Shown here: positions 9,811 to 18,089 of the stretch, piece by piece
How positions within the stretch are numbered: position 1 is the stretch's first letter
Layout of the letters: each line of letters begins with the position of its first letter
Assembly (NCBI GenBank): GCA_005801205.1
Contig: SYDJ01000130.1
Span: 1-35,629, forward strand
Length of the DNA stretch: 35,629 bases
Direction: 5' to 3'
Origin: Gammaproteobacteria bacterium
GTDB lineage: Bacteria; Pseudomonadota; Gammaproteobacteria; Pseudomonadales; Cellvibrionaceae
The notes under the pieces: model-generated
Seen by the model: only the letters and a program-made list of their open reading frames with translations
The model's database searches: none
What the model was told of the DNA's origin: nothing
Position numbers and translations under genes: made by a program

Positions 9811-11282
9811 CGATAAAAAAAATAGTCATTGTTGGTGGTGGTGCTGTGGGGTGGTCCGTCGCTGCATTATTAAGAGCGCAATTTCCTCGTGAATTAGTGG
9901 TTATTCAACTAATAGAGGATTCGCGCAAAGATGCACTGTCTGTTGAGTGCGCAAGTTCTAGAATACACAGTTTTCATGATTTGATTGGATTGCAGGAAAA
10001 AATATGTATGCTTGATCCCTATACCCATTTTGGGCTAGGGGTTATGTATGAGGGTTGGAGTTATGATTCCCAGAAATATATGTTAGCTGGGGGGTATTAC
10101 GGAGCATCCTTGGATGGTGTTGATTTTCAAAATATCTATATAAAAAATTATCTTTCCGGTGAAAAAAACGATCTGGATGACTTCTCGTTGAATGCCGTGG
10201 CGGCAAAATTAGGTCGTTTTGGGCACCCTTCATCAGATTCGCAATCAATTTATTCTGCTATTAAATATGGGCTTCATTTTCAGCTTGACAGTTATGCTGA
10301 TATTTTAAAATCTCATGCCTTGGCGTTGGGGATTGATGTAATTATTGCAGACTGTACAGCTGTTAGTCGCGATAATAATAGCGGCAATATTACTTCTTTG
10401 GAGTTAGATAGTCAGCATTCTGTAATGGCTGATTTATATATTGATTGTACCGGTGAGGCAAGTGTCTTATTGGGTGATGCATGTGGTGTTAAATGCGCTA
10501 GCGATGATATGGATATTCTATGTGATAGAGTTGCTATAGGTTATAGATTGCAGTCTTCTTTGTTGCCTTCTATAGCGGTTCTGACCAGTACGGCTGATGG
10601 TTTCTTTAAAGTTATACCCTTAAAGGATCGGGATGTAATAGTTTATTATTTTTCCAGTGATTTGATCCGCGAGAATGACATCGAAACAATGCTAGCTACC
10701 TGGGGCTTTACTCATGTAACCATCGCGAATTATCGCTCTTATCGACGTGAAAAATTTTGGGTTAATAATTGTTTGGCTATAGGTCATTCAGGTGCACGCT
10801 ATTGTGATTTATTAGTGTCCCCTTTACAGAGCGTAAGAGACTCTATTGTAAGATTTTTGGATTTGTTCATTGATTTTGACAATGTTGACGCATCTCGAGA
10901 TGAGTTCAACCGTCTTTCACATATTGAGCTTGATAATATAAATGAAGTTATAGAGCTTCATATGTATGCATCGCAACATCATTCCGCAGTTTCATGCCGT
11001 TATTTTTCCTCGCATTCGCTGTCATCAAGTTCAGCGCATCGACTAAATTTATTTGTGTCTAATGGCCGGCATACGCATTGTGATCTAAGTTTGTTAACTG
11101 ACATTGAATGGGCTGCATTTTTTATAGGGAATAAAATTATTCCTAAATCCTATAGTTATGATGTGGATTTTTTGGATGGAGAAAGGGTGCGTGATTTTTT
11201 AAGTAAATTAAAAGCAGTTATTTTTGAGTCTGCACAAAAAATACCAAAACATGCAGATTATATCAAAAGTTTGTTGAAATAA
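9807..11282 (+). CDS. Tryptophan-halogenase-like paralog with degenerate catalytic motifs (B2)
   Basis: IVGGGAVGWSVAALLRAQF retained; YGLHFQLDSYADIL and DLYIDCTGEAS retained; Lys position is Gly (THFGLGVMYEGW), LEST absent (NCLAIGHSGARYCDLLVSPLQS), WxWxIP replaced (GFFKVIPLKDRD). ATGA overlap with the previous gene. Confidence 0.85.
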   Translation: MTIKKIVIVGGGAVGWSVAALLRAQFPRELVVIQLIEDSRKDALSVECASSRIHSFHDLIGLQEKICMLDPYTHFGLGVMYEGWSYDSQKYMLAGGYYGASLDGVDFQNIYIKNYLSGEKNDLDDFSLNAVAAKLGRFGHPSSDSQSIYSAIKYGLHFQLDSYADILKSHALALGIDVIIADCTAVSRDNNSGNITSLELDSQHSVMADLYIDCTGEASVLLGDACGVKCASDDMDILCDRVAIGYRLQSSLLPSIAVLTSTADGFFKVIPLKDRDVIVYYFSSDLIRENDIETMLATWGFTHVTIANYRSYRREKFWVNNCLAIGHSGARYCDLLVSPLQSVRDSIVRFLDLFIDFDNVDASRDEFNRLSHIELDNINEVIELHMYASQHHSAVSCRYFSSHSLSSSSAHRLNLFVSNGRHTHCDLSLLTDIEWAAFFIGNKIIPKSYSYDVDFLDGERVRDFLSKLKAVIFESAQKIPKHADYIKSLLK

Positions 11283-11295
11283 TTAAGGTGATAAA

Positions 11296-12813
11296 ATGAG
11301 TGAAGATAATCGCATTAAAAAAATCATTATTGTTGGTGGTGGTACATCTGGCTGGATGTCTGCGGCAGCGTTAATAAAGCTATTGAAAGATAAGTACTGT
11401 GAAATTCATTTAATTGAGTCTGAAGATATCGGCACTGTTGGGGTGGGCGAAGCTACTATTCCGCAGATTCAGATGTTTAATAAATTGCTTGATCTTGATG
11501 AAGATGAGTTTGTACGAAAAACTCAAGGTACATTTAAATTAGGAATTCAATTTGTTAACTGGAAACAAATTGGTCAAAAGTACTTTCACGCTTTTGGTGA
11601 TGTTGGCAGAGATATAGAATCTATTCAATTTTACCATTATTGGTTAAAGCTATTTAAGTTGGGAGAGGCGCAGGATTTAGGGGAGTATACTATTAGCGGT
11701 GTAGCCTCTGATCGCGGAAAATTTATGCGGCCGTTTGATGCAGGCAACTCTCCATTGACAAATATTGCCTATGCATTTCATTTTGATGCAGGTTTGTATG
11801 CACGGTTTCTTCGTGAATATTCTGAGGGCCGTGGTGTAGTGCGTACGGAAGGTAAAGTGGTAAGTACGCAATTAAATTCTGATAGCGGTTTTATCGAGTC
11901 CGTGACGCTTGAGGGCGGACAAAAGATTGAAGCAGATTTTTTTATTGATTGTTCAGGCTTTCGCGGGTTGTTGATTGAGGAGGCATTGCAAACTGGTTAT
12001 GAAGACTGGACGCATTGGCTTCCTTGTGACAGAGCTATTGCAGTGCCTTGTGCCTCGGCACCCTATCTGACTCCTTATACCCGTTCTACGGCGCATTCTG
12101 CCGGTTGGCAATGGCGGATTCCATTGCAGCATCGTATTGGCAATGGTCATGTATTTAGCAGTCAGTTTATGGCTGAATCTGAAGCAGAAACTATTTTATT
12201 AAAGAATCTAGATGGAGAGCCTTTGGCGCAACCGCGACAATTGAAGTTCACAACGGGTAAGCGTAAAAAATTCTGGAATAAAAACTGTTTAGCAATTGGA
12301 TTGGCAAGCGGTTTTATGGAGCCATTGGAGTCTACTAGCATTCATTTGGTGCAATCATCTATTGCACGGCTGATGACATTTTTTCCAAATAAGCATTTTG
12401 CTCAGGAGGATATTGATGAGTTTAATAATCAAGCACATTTTGAATTTGACCGCATTCGTGACTTTTTAATTTTGCATTATAAAGTTACCGAGCGCGATGA
12501 TTCCGATTTCTGGCGTTATTGCCGAAATATGTCAATACCGGATACATTGACGCAAAAAATTGAACAATTTAAAAGAAATGGACGTATTTTTCGTACCAGC
12601 AATGAAATGTTTAGTGATTTAAGTTGGCTCGAGGTTATGCATGGGCAAGGTATTCGGCCAGAGGGATATCATCCACTTGTCGATTTGATGTCAAAAGAAG
12701 ACATTGCAAATCGATTGGAAAGTGTTAAACGCGTAATTGATAAATCGGTTGATTATATGCCCACACATGAGCAATTCATTGCTGAAAACTGCCCAGCAAA
12801 AAAGATGATGTAG
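11296..12813 (+). CDS. Tryptophan-halogenase family flavoprotein, canonical type (A3)
   Basis: IVGGGTSGWMSAAAL, IGTVGVGEATIPQ, GTFKLGIQFVNW, GWQWRIPLQHRIGNGHVF, GLASGFMEPLESTSIHLV. Confidence 0.92.
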   Translation: MSEDNRIKKIIIVGGGTSGWMSAAALIKLLKDKYCEIHLIESEDIGTVGVGEATIPQIQMFNKLLDLDEDEFVRKTQGTFKLGIQFVNWKQIGQKYFHAFGDVGRDIESIQFYHYWLKLFKLGEAQDLGEYTISGVASDRGKFMRPFDAGNSPLTNIAYAFHFDAGLYARFLREYSEGRGVVRTEGKVVSTQLNSDSGFIESVTLEGGQKIEADFFIDCSGFRGLLIEEALQTGYEDWTHWLPCDRAIAVPCASAPYLTPYTRSTAHSAGWQWRIPLQHRIGNGHVFSSQFMAESEAETILLKNLDGEPLAQPRQLKFTTGKRKKFWNKNCLAIGLASGFMEPLESTSIHLVQSSIARLMTFFPNKHFAQEDIDEFNNQAHFEFDRIRDFLILHYKVTERDDSDFWRYCRNMSIPDTLTQKIEQFKRNGRIFRTSNEMFSDLSWLEVMHGQGIRPEGYHPLVDLMSKEDIANRLESVKRVIDKSVDYMPTHEQFIAENCPAKKMM

Positions 12814-12833
12814 TTTTTAGAGTGTTTTTGTAC

Positions 12834-12877
12834 AAAAAAAATAGGCCATAGAATTAACCCTATGGCCTATTTTTTTA
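12834..12877. terminator. Bidirectional terminator between convergent genes
   Basis: A-tract, ATAGGCCATAG-aattaacc-CTATGGCCTAT, T-tract; lies between the + strand halogenase array and the - strand gene at 12904. Confidence 0.88.
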
Positions 12878-12903
12878 GAGTCTTATTGCTTTTGAGTTTG
12901 TGA

Positions 12904-13566
12904 CTATTTGGCGCATCCTTTCTCGCCCTCAGGCAATTTTTGTAAGCGAATATTGACGATGGTTAACCCCAATTTCCCTTCTGTACTTATTAATACTGGG
13001 CCACTAATTTTTTTAATATCGAGCCCTTCTTTGGTGAAGCAATTAAGTGGGATAGGGAATGTGGTCCACTCATCTTTCTTCAAGTCTTTCAACATAGCGC
13101 TAACCTGTATTTCACTGCGGCAAGGGTAGCCGCAATCCATACCGAAGGTGACATCTTTGTCGGGCTTCATATCCATCTTCATATCAAACACAATTGCACC
13201 TTCATTTTCAAATTTACTCAAGTCAAGTGCAGCCCCAGAAATAGCAAATACACCCTTAACGGCTTTGCGTGGTGACCAAGAAAGTTTTAGAGCATCGCCT
13301 GTCGCCTGAAAATCTATGGGCTCGATAGATACTTTGCCAGTGGCGGATTTACCTTTGCGGCTGGCATCAACGGAGGTTGACCAGTTTTCTGGATCGCCTA
13401 GTTGAATACCCCAGCCGCCTACGGTCTTGCCTTCAGACATGTAGTTAAAATTTGGGTTAATAGCTGGTTTTGCAGCGTCTGCTGCGTGCACCACTTGTAC
13501 GCACAGGCTAGAAAAAAGGGCTGCGCAAAAAAACGTTTTAATGGCGTGTTTGGAACGGTTAGTCAT
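12904..13566 (-). CDS. Secreted standalone ExoP_C-like (galactose-binding-like) domain protein
   Basis: Start at MTNRSKHAIKTFFCAALFSSLCVQVVHAA (signal peptide, GAGGTAAT RBS upstream); VTFGMDCGYPCRSEIQVSAMLKDLKKDEWTTFPIPLNCFTKEGLDIKKISGPVLISTEGKLGLTIVNIRL resembles the C-terminal domain of ExoP-type GH3 glucan hydrolases. Confidence 0.6.
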   Translation of the reverse strand: MTNRSKHAIKTFFCAALFSSLCVQVVHAADAAKPAINPNFNYMSEGKTVGGWGIQLGDPENWSTSVDASRKGKSATGKVSIEPIDFQATGDALKLSWSPRKAVKGVFAISGAALDLSKFENEGAIVFDMKMDMKPDKDVTFGMDCGYPCRSEIQVSAMLKDLKKDEWTTFPIPLNCFTKEGLDIKKISGPVLISTEGKLGLTIVNIRLQKLPEGEKGCAK

Positions 13567-13690
13567 GATAATTACCTCGTTCTTATTGGTTATAAAGTAA
13601 TGTTTATTCGCACCACATGATCTTTGCAAAGCAGGTGACTATTGTCAAAAACAGAAAAGCGCTTAAATCATTTTCGTAATTTAATAAAAG

Positions 13691-13717
13691 TATAGCCCAG
13701 CTTTTGGCTGGGCTATA
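13691..13717 (-). terminator. Terminator-like hairpin downstream of the GH10 gene
   Basis: TATAGCCCAGC-ttttg-GCTGGGCTATA; on the minus strand it is followed by CTTTTATTAA. Confidence 0.7.
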
Positions 13718-13820
13718 GGGATTCGCGTTCTTTACAAGGAATTTATTTTTTAAAGGTATTCGGGGTTTGAACGGCGCCATCTGCATTGTAGTGAGGGCCG
13801 CTCATTAAGAGAAAATAGAA

Positions 13821-15119
13821 TTATAAATTGGTGCAGGCGTTACCTAATAAACCATCGGCAAAACCGCGTAGAGCAGGTTTGTCGTTATATTGCGCATCAA
13901 ACAACAATGGCCAAGAAATTTTCTCATGGTTGAATTGCGTTTTGTAGAGGTCATCTAACCAAGTGGCTCCGTCATTAGAGCCCCACACGGTAATGCCGCC
14001 GCGTTTATCAGCCGGTACTGTCTCCAAATAAGCTTTCACCACTTCACAGTATTTTTTCTTTTGTGCAAGCGCCGCGCTTTGGGTAAAGGTGCTGACTTTA
14101 TTATCGGGGTATGAGTCGCAATAAGGTTGGTTAATCGCAATATCCAATTCCGTAATTTTAACTTTTAAACCTTTATTGACCACTTTTTTCATAGCTGCGG
14201 CAATAGTGGCTGCGCTCGGGTAGTTCAAACAAATATGCATTTGGAAACCGATGCCATCGATTGGAATGCTGCGTGCTTGGAAGTCAGTAATCATCTCAAT
14301 GAGTTTGGTGGTTTTCGCATTATTTTGATCAATGTTGTAGTCGTTGTAGTAAAGGGTTAGGGTTGGGTCAGCTAAGCGCGCGGCTTTAAAGGCGCGTTCA
14401 ATATAGACCGCGCTGTTGCCGCTCTTGGTGTAGAACGTAGAGTCGGTGCGGAAGTTGGAAGGCGTATTGTCGTTTAACGCTTCGTTTACTACATCCCAAC
14501 TGGTGATATTACCCTTGGTTTCAAAGTGATCGACAATAGTCGTGACGTGGGTGTCCAGCATGGTTAAAAACTCATCTGCAGTGCCAGCCCAGTCTTTCAT
14601 AAAGTTGGGTACCTGATAGCTTGAATGCCATACCAAGGCGTGGCCGTGAATTTTCATATTTTTGGTTTTCGCATAATCAACAAAAGCATCGGCATTGGTG
14701 AAGGTGAAGCTCGCTTGCGTTGGGTGTAAATAGCTGACTTTCATAATGTTGCCCGCCGTCATTTGGTTGAAATGTTTTTCAGTCACGGCTTTTTCAGATG
14801 CATTGGTGAGAATGTTGTAGGGGGGTGAATCGTTATTAGACACAGCAATGCCAATCGGGAAAACTGCTAAGTCTTTTAAGCTATTAACATTTGCTGAGTA
14901 AGCCGATGAGCCGGAAGAATTGGCTAGACTCGAGCTACTGTTTGAATTGCTGGTGCTGGATGAGCTGCTACTCACCACATTGGACGAGCTACTGCTAATG
15001 ATGGCGGTTGAACTACTTGCTACTGGTAGGGTGCTTGAACTGTCACCGTCTTCCCCTCCGCCGCACGCAGAGAGAATTAGGCTTAGTGAGATGAGCGAAT
15101 ATAGTTGACGACTGTGCAT
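13821..15119 (-). CDS. GH10 endo-beta-1,4-xylanase, lipoprotein with Ser-rich linker
   Basis: Lipobox LSAC after signal peptide; poly-Ser/Asn linker; GHALVWHS, TSWDVVNEAL (acid/base Glu), KITELDIAI (nucleophile Glu), ITVWGSNDGATWL. Confidence 0.93.
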   Translation of the reverse strand: MHSRQLYSLISLSLILSACGGGEDGDSSSTLPVASSSTAIISSSSSNVVSSSSSSTSNSNSSSSLANSSGSSAYSANVNSLKDLAVFPIGIAVSNNDSPPYNILTNASEKAVTEKHFNQMTAGNIMKVSYLHPTQASFTFTNADAFVDYAKTKNMKIHGHALVWHSSYQVPNFMKDWAGTADEFLTMLDTHVTTIVDHFETKGNITSWDVVNEALNDNTPSNFRTDSTFYTKSGNSAVYIERAFKAARLADPTLTLYYNDYNIDQNNAKTTKLIEMITDFQARSIPIDGIGFQMHICLNYPSAATIAAAMKKVVNKGLKVKITELDIAINQPYCDSYPDNKVSTFTQSAALAQKKKYCEVVKAYLETVPADKRGGITVWGSNDGATWLDDLYKTQFNHEKISWPLLFDAQYNDKPALRGFADGLLGNACTNL

Positions 15120-15133
15120 GATGGGAATCCATG

Positions 15134-15162
15134 ATGGTTATTGATGTAGTCAATTAAACCAT
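15134..15162. promoter_or_regulatory. Imperfect inverted repeat upstream of the GH10 gene, candidate operator
   Basis: ATGGTT-attgatgtagtcaatta-AACCAT; arms share ATGGTT/AACCAT with the repeat upstream of the TBDR. Confidence 0.35.
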
Positions 15163-15250
15163 AAGCTATGTTTGCTTGTATACAGCTGCCTTGGGAAGAA
15201 TTGTTAGGATTTATTTATTGGGTGTGCTTTGGCTTAAGGGGCTGAAAATA

Positions 15251-15277
15251 AAAAGACCGCATCGCTGCGGCCTTTTG
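15251..15277 (-). terminator. Terminator downstream of the sugar symporter
   Basis: AAAAGaCCGCA-tcgc-TGCGGcCTTTT, one mismatch. Confidence 0.7.
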
Positions 15278-15295
15278 TGTTCAATGAAAGAAGAA

Positions 15296-16741
15296 TTAAC
15301 CTTCCATTTTTTCTAGCTCGACACCTTTGGTTTCTTTTACCCACCAGATGATGAAGAAAATAGAAAACAATGAGCAGAATGCGTAGATGCTATAGGCACC
15401 AGCTAAGCCGAGTGATGACGCTAATAGAATGGGGAAGGTTGTGGTGATTGTCCAGTTAGCAATCCATTGTGCGAAACCTGCTACGGCTAAACCCGTACCG
15501 CGAATTTGATTTGGGAACATTTCGCCCAGCATAATCCAGACCACTGGGCCCCAAGACATATTAAAGAAAACAACATAAAGGTTGGCTGAAACTAAGGCCA
15601 GTATGCCGGTTGAGCCGCTTAATATGAGGTGACCTTTATCGTCGAGCGGTGCGCCAGCAAAAGCATATGCAACGAGTGCAAGTGTAATGGTCATGCCCAC
15701 TGAACCGATTAATAACAATGGCTTACGGCCAATTTTATCGACTAAAAAGAAGGTGATAAAACAGGCCCCGATGGAGACGACACCGGATACAACGCTAATG
15801 GCTAAAGAGTCGCTTTCAGAGAATCCTGCGGCTTGCCAGAGCACGGCACCGTAATAAAATACAACGTTGATGCCTACAAATTGTTGCAGAACCGCTAAGC
15901 CAACGCCAATCCACAGAATAGGGCGAATACGGCCTTTGGTTTTATCTAGTAGGTCAGAGAACGCGGGTTTATGGTCGTGTGATAAGGATGCATAAATTTC
16001 ATCGGTGGTTTTGAGTGCGGCTTTTTCGCCGTAAAGTTTGGTGAGTACGACTATAGCTTTTTCTTTCTTGCCGTTGCTGACTAAAAAGCGAGGGCTTTCA
16101 GGAATGGTTAGCAGTGTTAGTAAAAATATCACCCCAGGGATAATGCCTACCCAATACATCCAGCGCCACGCAGTAAAGCCAAGCCAGAGTTCATTAACGG
16201 CGGAGCCTGCAGATGTGGCGAGAAAGTAGTTGCTAAGTGCTGCTGCTGTTAAGCCGGAAATAATGGCTATTTGTTGAATGGAGCTTAATTTTCCACGGTA
16301 TTCAGCTGGAACCAATTCACTTATGTAGGCGGGGCAGATAATGCTTGCAGCCCCAATTGCCAAGCCGCCAATCAGTCTATAAATAACGAATTCAAGGGTT
16401 GATGAGGCAACGCCTGCACCCCAAGAAGACAAAATAAACATTGCTGCAGCAAGAAGCAAAATGCCGCGACGGCCGTACGTGTCAGCCCAGGTGCCAGCAA
16501 AAAAAGCGCCAATGGCGCAACCAATAAGAATGGAGGCCACCACTGTGCCTATCGCGTTTGGGTTGATAGTGAATGCTTGGGTGAGCCCATCAACGGTGCC
16601 GTTGACCACACCGCTATCAAAACCGAAAAGAAAGCCGCCAATGGTTGCGATGATGCTTATAAGAACGATGGAGGTCATGTTTCTCTCGCTTGAATCTACG
16701 GAGATACTAACCTCGTTATCTGCTGAGGATGGTGAGTGCAT
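15296..16741 (-). CDS. MFS sugar porter family transporter, probable D-xylose:H+ symporter
   Basis: GGFLFGFDSGVVNG, ADTYGRRGILL, VPAEYRGKLSSIQQ, PESPRFLVSNGK, DKIGRKPLLLIGS, PNQIRGTGLAV and VKETKGVELEKME; located beside xylAB. Confidence 0.88.
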   Translation of the reverse strand: MHSPSSADNEVSISVDSSERNMTSIVLISIIATIGGFLFGFDSGVVNGTVDGLTQAFTINPNAIGTVVASILIGCAIGAFFAGTWADTYGRRGILLLAAAMFILSSWGAGVASSTLEFVIYRLIGGLAIGAASIICPAYISELVPAEYRGKLSSIQQIAIISGLTAAALSNYFLATSAGSAVNELWLGFTAWRWMYWVGIIPGVIFLLTLLTIPESPRFLVSNGKKEKAIVVLTKLYGEKAALKTTDEIYASLSHDHKPAFSDLLDKTKGRIRPILWIGVGLAVLQQFVGINVVFYYGAVLWQAAGFSESDSLAISVVSGVVSIGACFITFFLVDKIGRKPLLLIGSVGMTITLALVAYAFAGAPLDDKGHLILSGSTGILALVSANLYVVFFNMSWGPVVWIMLGEMFPNQIRGTGLAVAGFAQWIANWTITTTFPILLASSLGLAGAYSIYAFCSLFSIFFIIWWVKETKGVELEKMEG

Positions 16742-16964
16742 GGTGATACCTGTTTTTTAAATTATGGGTTGTTGGAATTATGGTAAAGCAATCTGCCGGT
16801 GGAGCACCTCTAAGGCGGTCTCTCTCCCCCTTTAAGGATGCGCGACCATAGCATAGAGCTGTGTTTCTAGCATATGGGTTGGCGTGCGAACTAACTTATT
16901 TTTAGGTACTTTGTTGGCCGTGGCGCTGAGTTTTCACTCAAGGCTTCGCCGCGAAAGTTTATGG

Positions 16965-16981
16965 TAAACCAATATGGTTTA
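16965..16981. promoter_or_regulatory. Inverted repeat upstream of the sugar symporter, candidate operator
   Basis: TAAACCA-ata-TGGTTTA, 7-bp perfect arms; overlaps a second small dyad GTTTA-tgg-TAAAC. Confidence 0.4.
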
Positions 16982-17067
16982 AATGACTATATGTCTTAAT
17001 GGGGGATTTCACGATTTATCGATGGGTTCTGCTCTGGGGTGGTAGCTTGCGTTGTGATCCCAGAATC

Positions 17068-17796
17068 TTAGATTTCAAATGAGAAGCCGCTTTCGCTCAA
17101 GTGCTGATAAGCGTCGGAGTCAAAACGATAGAGGTTGGCGGCGCGATGAGGTACGCCCTGCTGTTTTTCATTGCAAGGCGTCAGAAGGTTCATTTTCATG
17201 ATTTTGCGGCGGAAATTGGGTTTGTCTAATTTGGTATCTAGGATGGCTTCATAGAGTGCTTGCAGCTGCAGCAAGGTGAATTTTTCGGGCAGCAAGTTAA
17301 AGCCTATCGGCTGATGGCGGACTTGATGGCGCAAAAACTTCATACCGTGGGCAATGATTTCGGCATGGTCGTAAATCAAATCGGGCAACGCATTAATACG
17401 TTGCCAGCTCACATCCGCAGCGCTTTGGCCGGCCACCAGCGAGTAGTGTTCTGCGCTCACCAAGGCGTAGTAGGCAATGGTGACCACGCGCTCGGTAGGG
17501 AAGCGGTCAACGCGGCCGAAGGTTTTGAGTTGCTCAAGATAGAGCTGCTTAACGCCCGTTAATTCTTCTAGCAAACGATAGGCAGCATCGCGCAGGTTTT
17601 CATCGTAGCGAATCCAGCCGCCGGGGAGTGCCCACTTGCCTTGGTGCATAGGGTCTGTTTGCTTGACCAGCAATATCTTCAGTTCGTCGTTATCAAGCCC
17701 GAATACCAAGTTATCAATAGAGAGCGCCTTAATAACATCCTGTGGCAGATTTAAAGGTTCAACATGGCTGTGGGCTGGCGCAACAATATTTGACAC
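17068..17796 (-). CDS. NUDIX-domain (NrtR-like) transcriptional regulator with C-terminal winged helix
   Basis: NUDIX fold region (LLVKQTDPMHQGKWALPGGWIRYDENLRDAAYRLLEELTGV) with a degenerate Nudix box, followed by LLPEKFTLLQLQALYEAILDTKLDKPNFRRKIMKMNLL typical of Nudix-related regulators; divergent from xylB. Confidence 0.82.
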   Translation of the reverse strand: MSNIVAPAHSHVEPLNLPQDVIKALSIDNLVFGLDNDELKILLVKQTDPMHQGKWALPGGWIRYDENLRDAAYRLLEELTGVKQLYLEQLKTFGRVDRFPTERVVTIAYYALVSAEHYSLVAGQSAADVSWQRINALPDLIYDHAEIIAHGMKFLRHQVRHQPIGFNLLPEKFTLLQLQALYEAILDTKLDKPNFRRKIMKMNLLTPCNEKQQGVPHRAANLYRFDSDAYQHLSESGFSFEI

Positions 17797-18089
17797 GATG
17801 GATTCCTGAACGAATTGGCGATAGGTGGCTATTCTAAAATAGCGGCGTAAGCTTGTGTAAAAAATGGCGTCATATGCGCCATCATCCTAAGTGTGCGGCC
17901 TCATTGTAGCGATCACCCCCCAATTGTCCACAAGAAGTATATGGGCAAAAGTCTTTATATTTATCTTGTGGTCAATGGGACAATAAGATATGTTATACAC
18001 ATCGCAAGAATAAGCATTCATGAGTTCTATGCTTGATTGGCAACGAATGGAATTTGCTGCTTCATTATTTCCCTTAAAAGAGATTCATT

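Noticed and set aside
5253-12813. Possibility that B1 and B2 are frameshifted or decaying pseudogenes
   Set aside because: Both ORFs are full length (483 and 491 codons), start in coupled overlaps, and keep FAD-binding and C-terminal family motifs; decay would be expected to break the frame.
13604-13786. 60-aa minus-strand ORF between the ExoP_C-like gene and GH10
   Set aside because: Overlaps the terminator hairpin at 13691-13717 and has no recognisable domain.
14905-15010. Simple repeat of Ser codons, initially considered as a tandem repeat element
   Set aside because: Explained as the poly-Ser linker common in Cellvibrio-type secreted hydrolases.
14920-15108. 62-aa + strand ORF rich in Leu/Glu (MARLELLFELLVLDELLLTTLDELLL)
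   Set aside because: It is the antisense of the Ser-rich linker of the GH10 xylanase; low-complexity shadow ORF.
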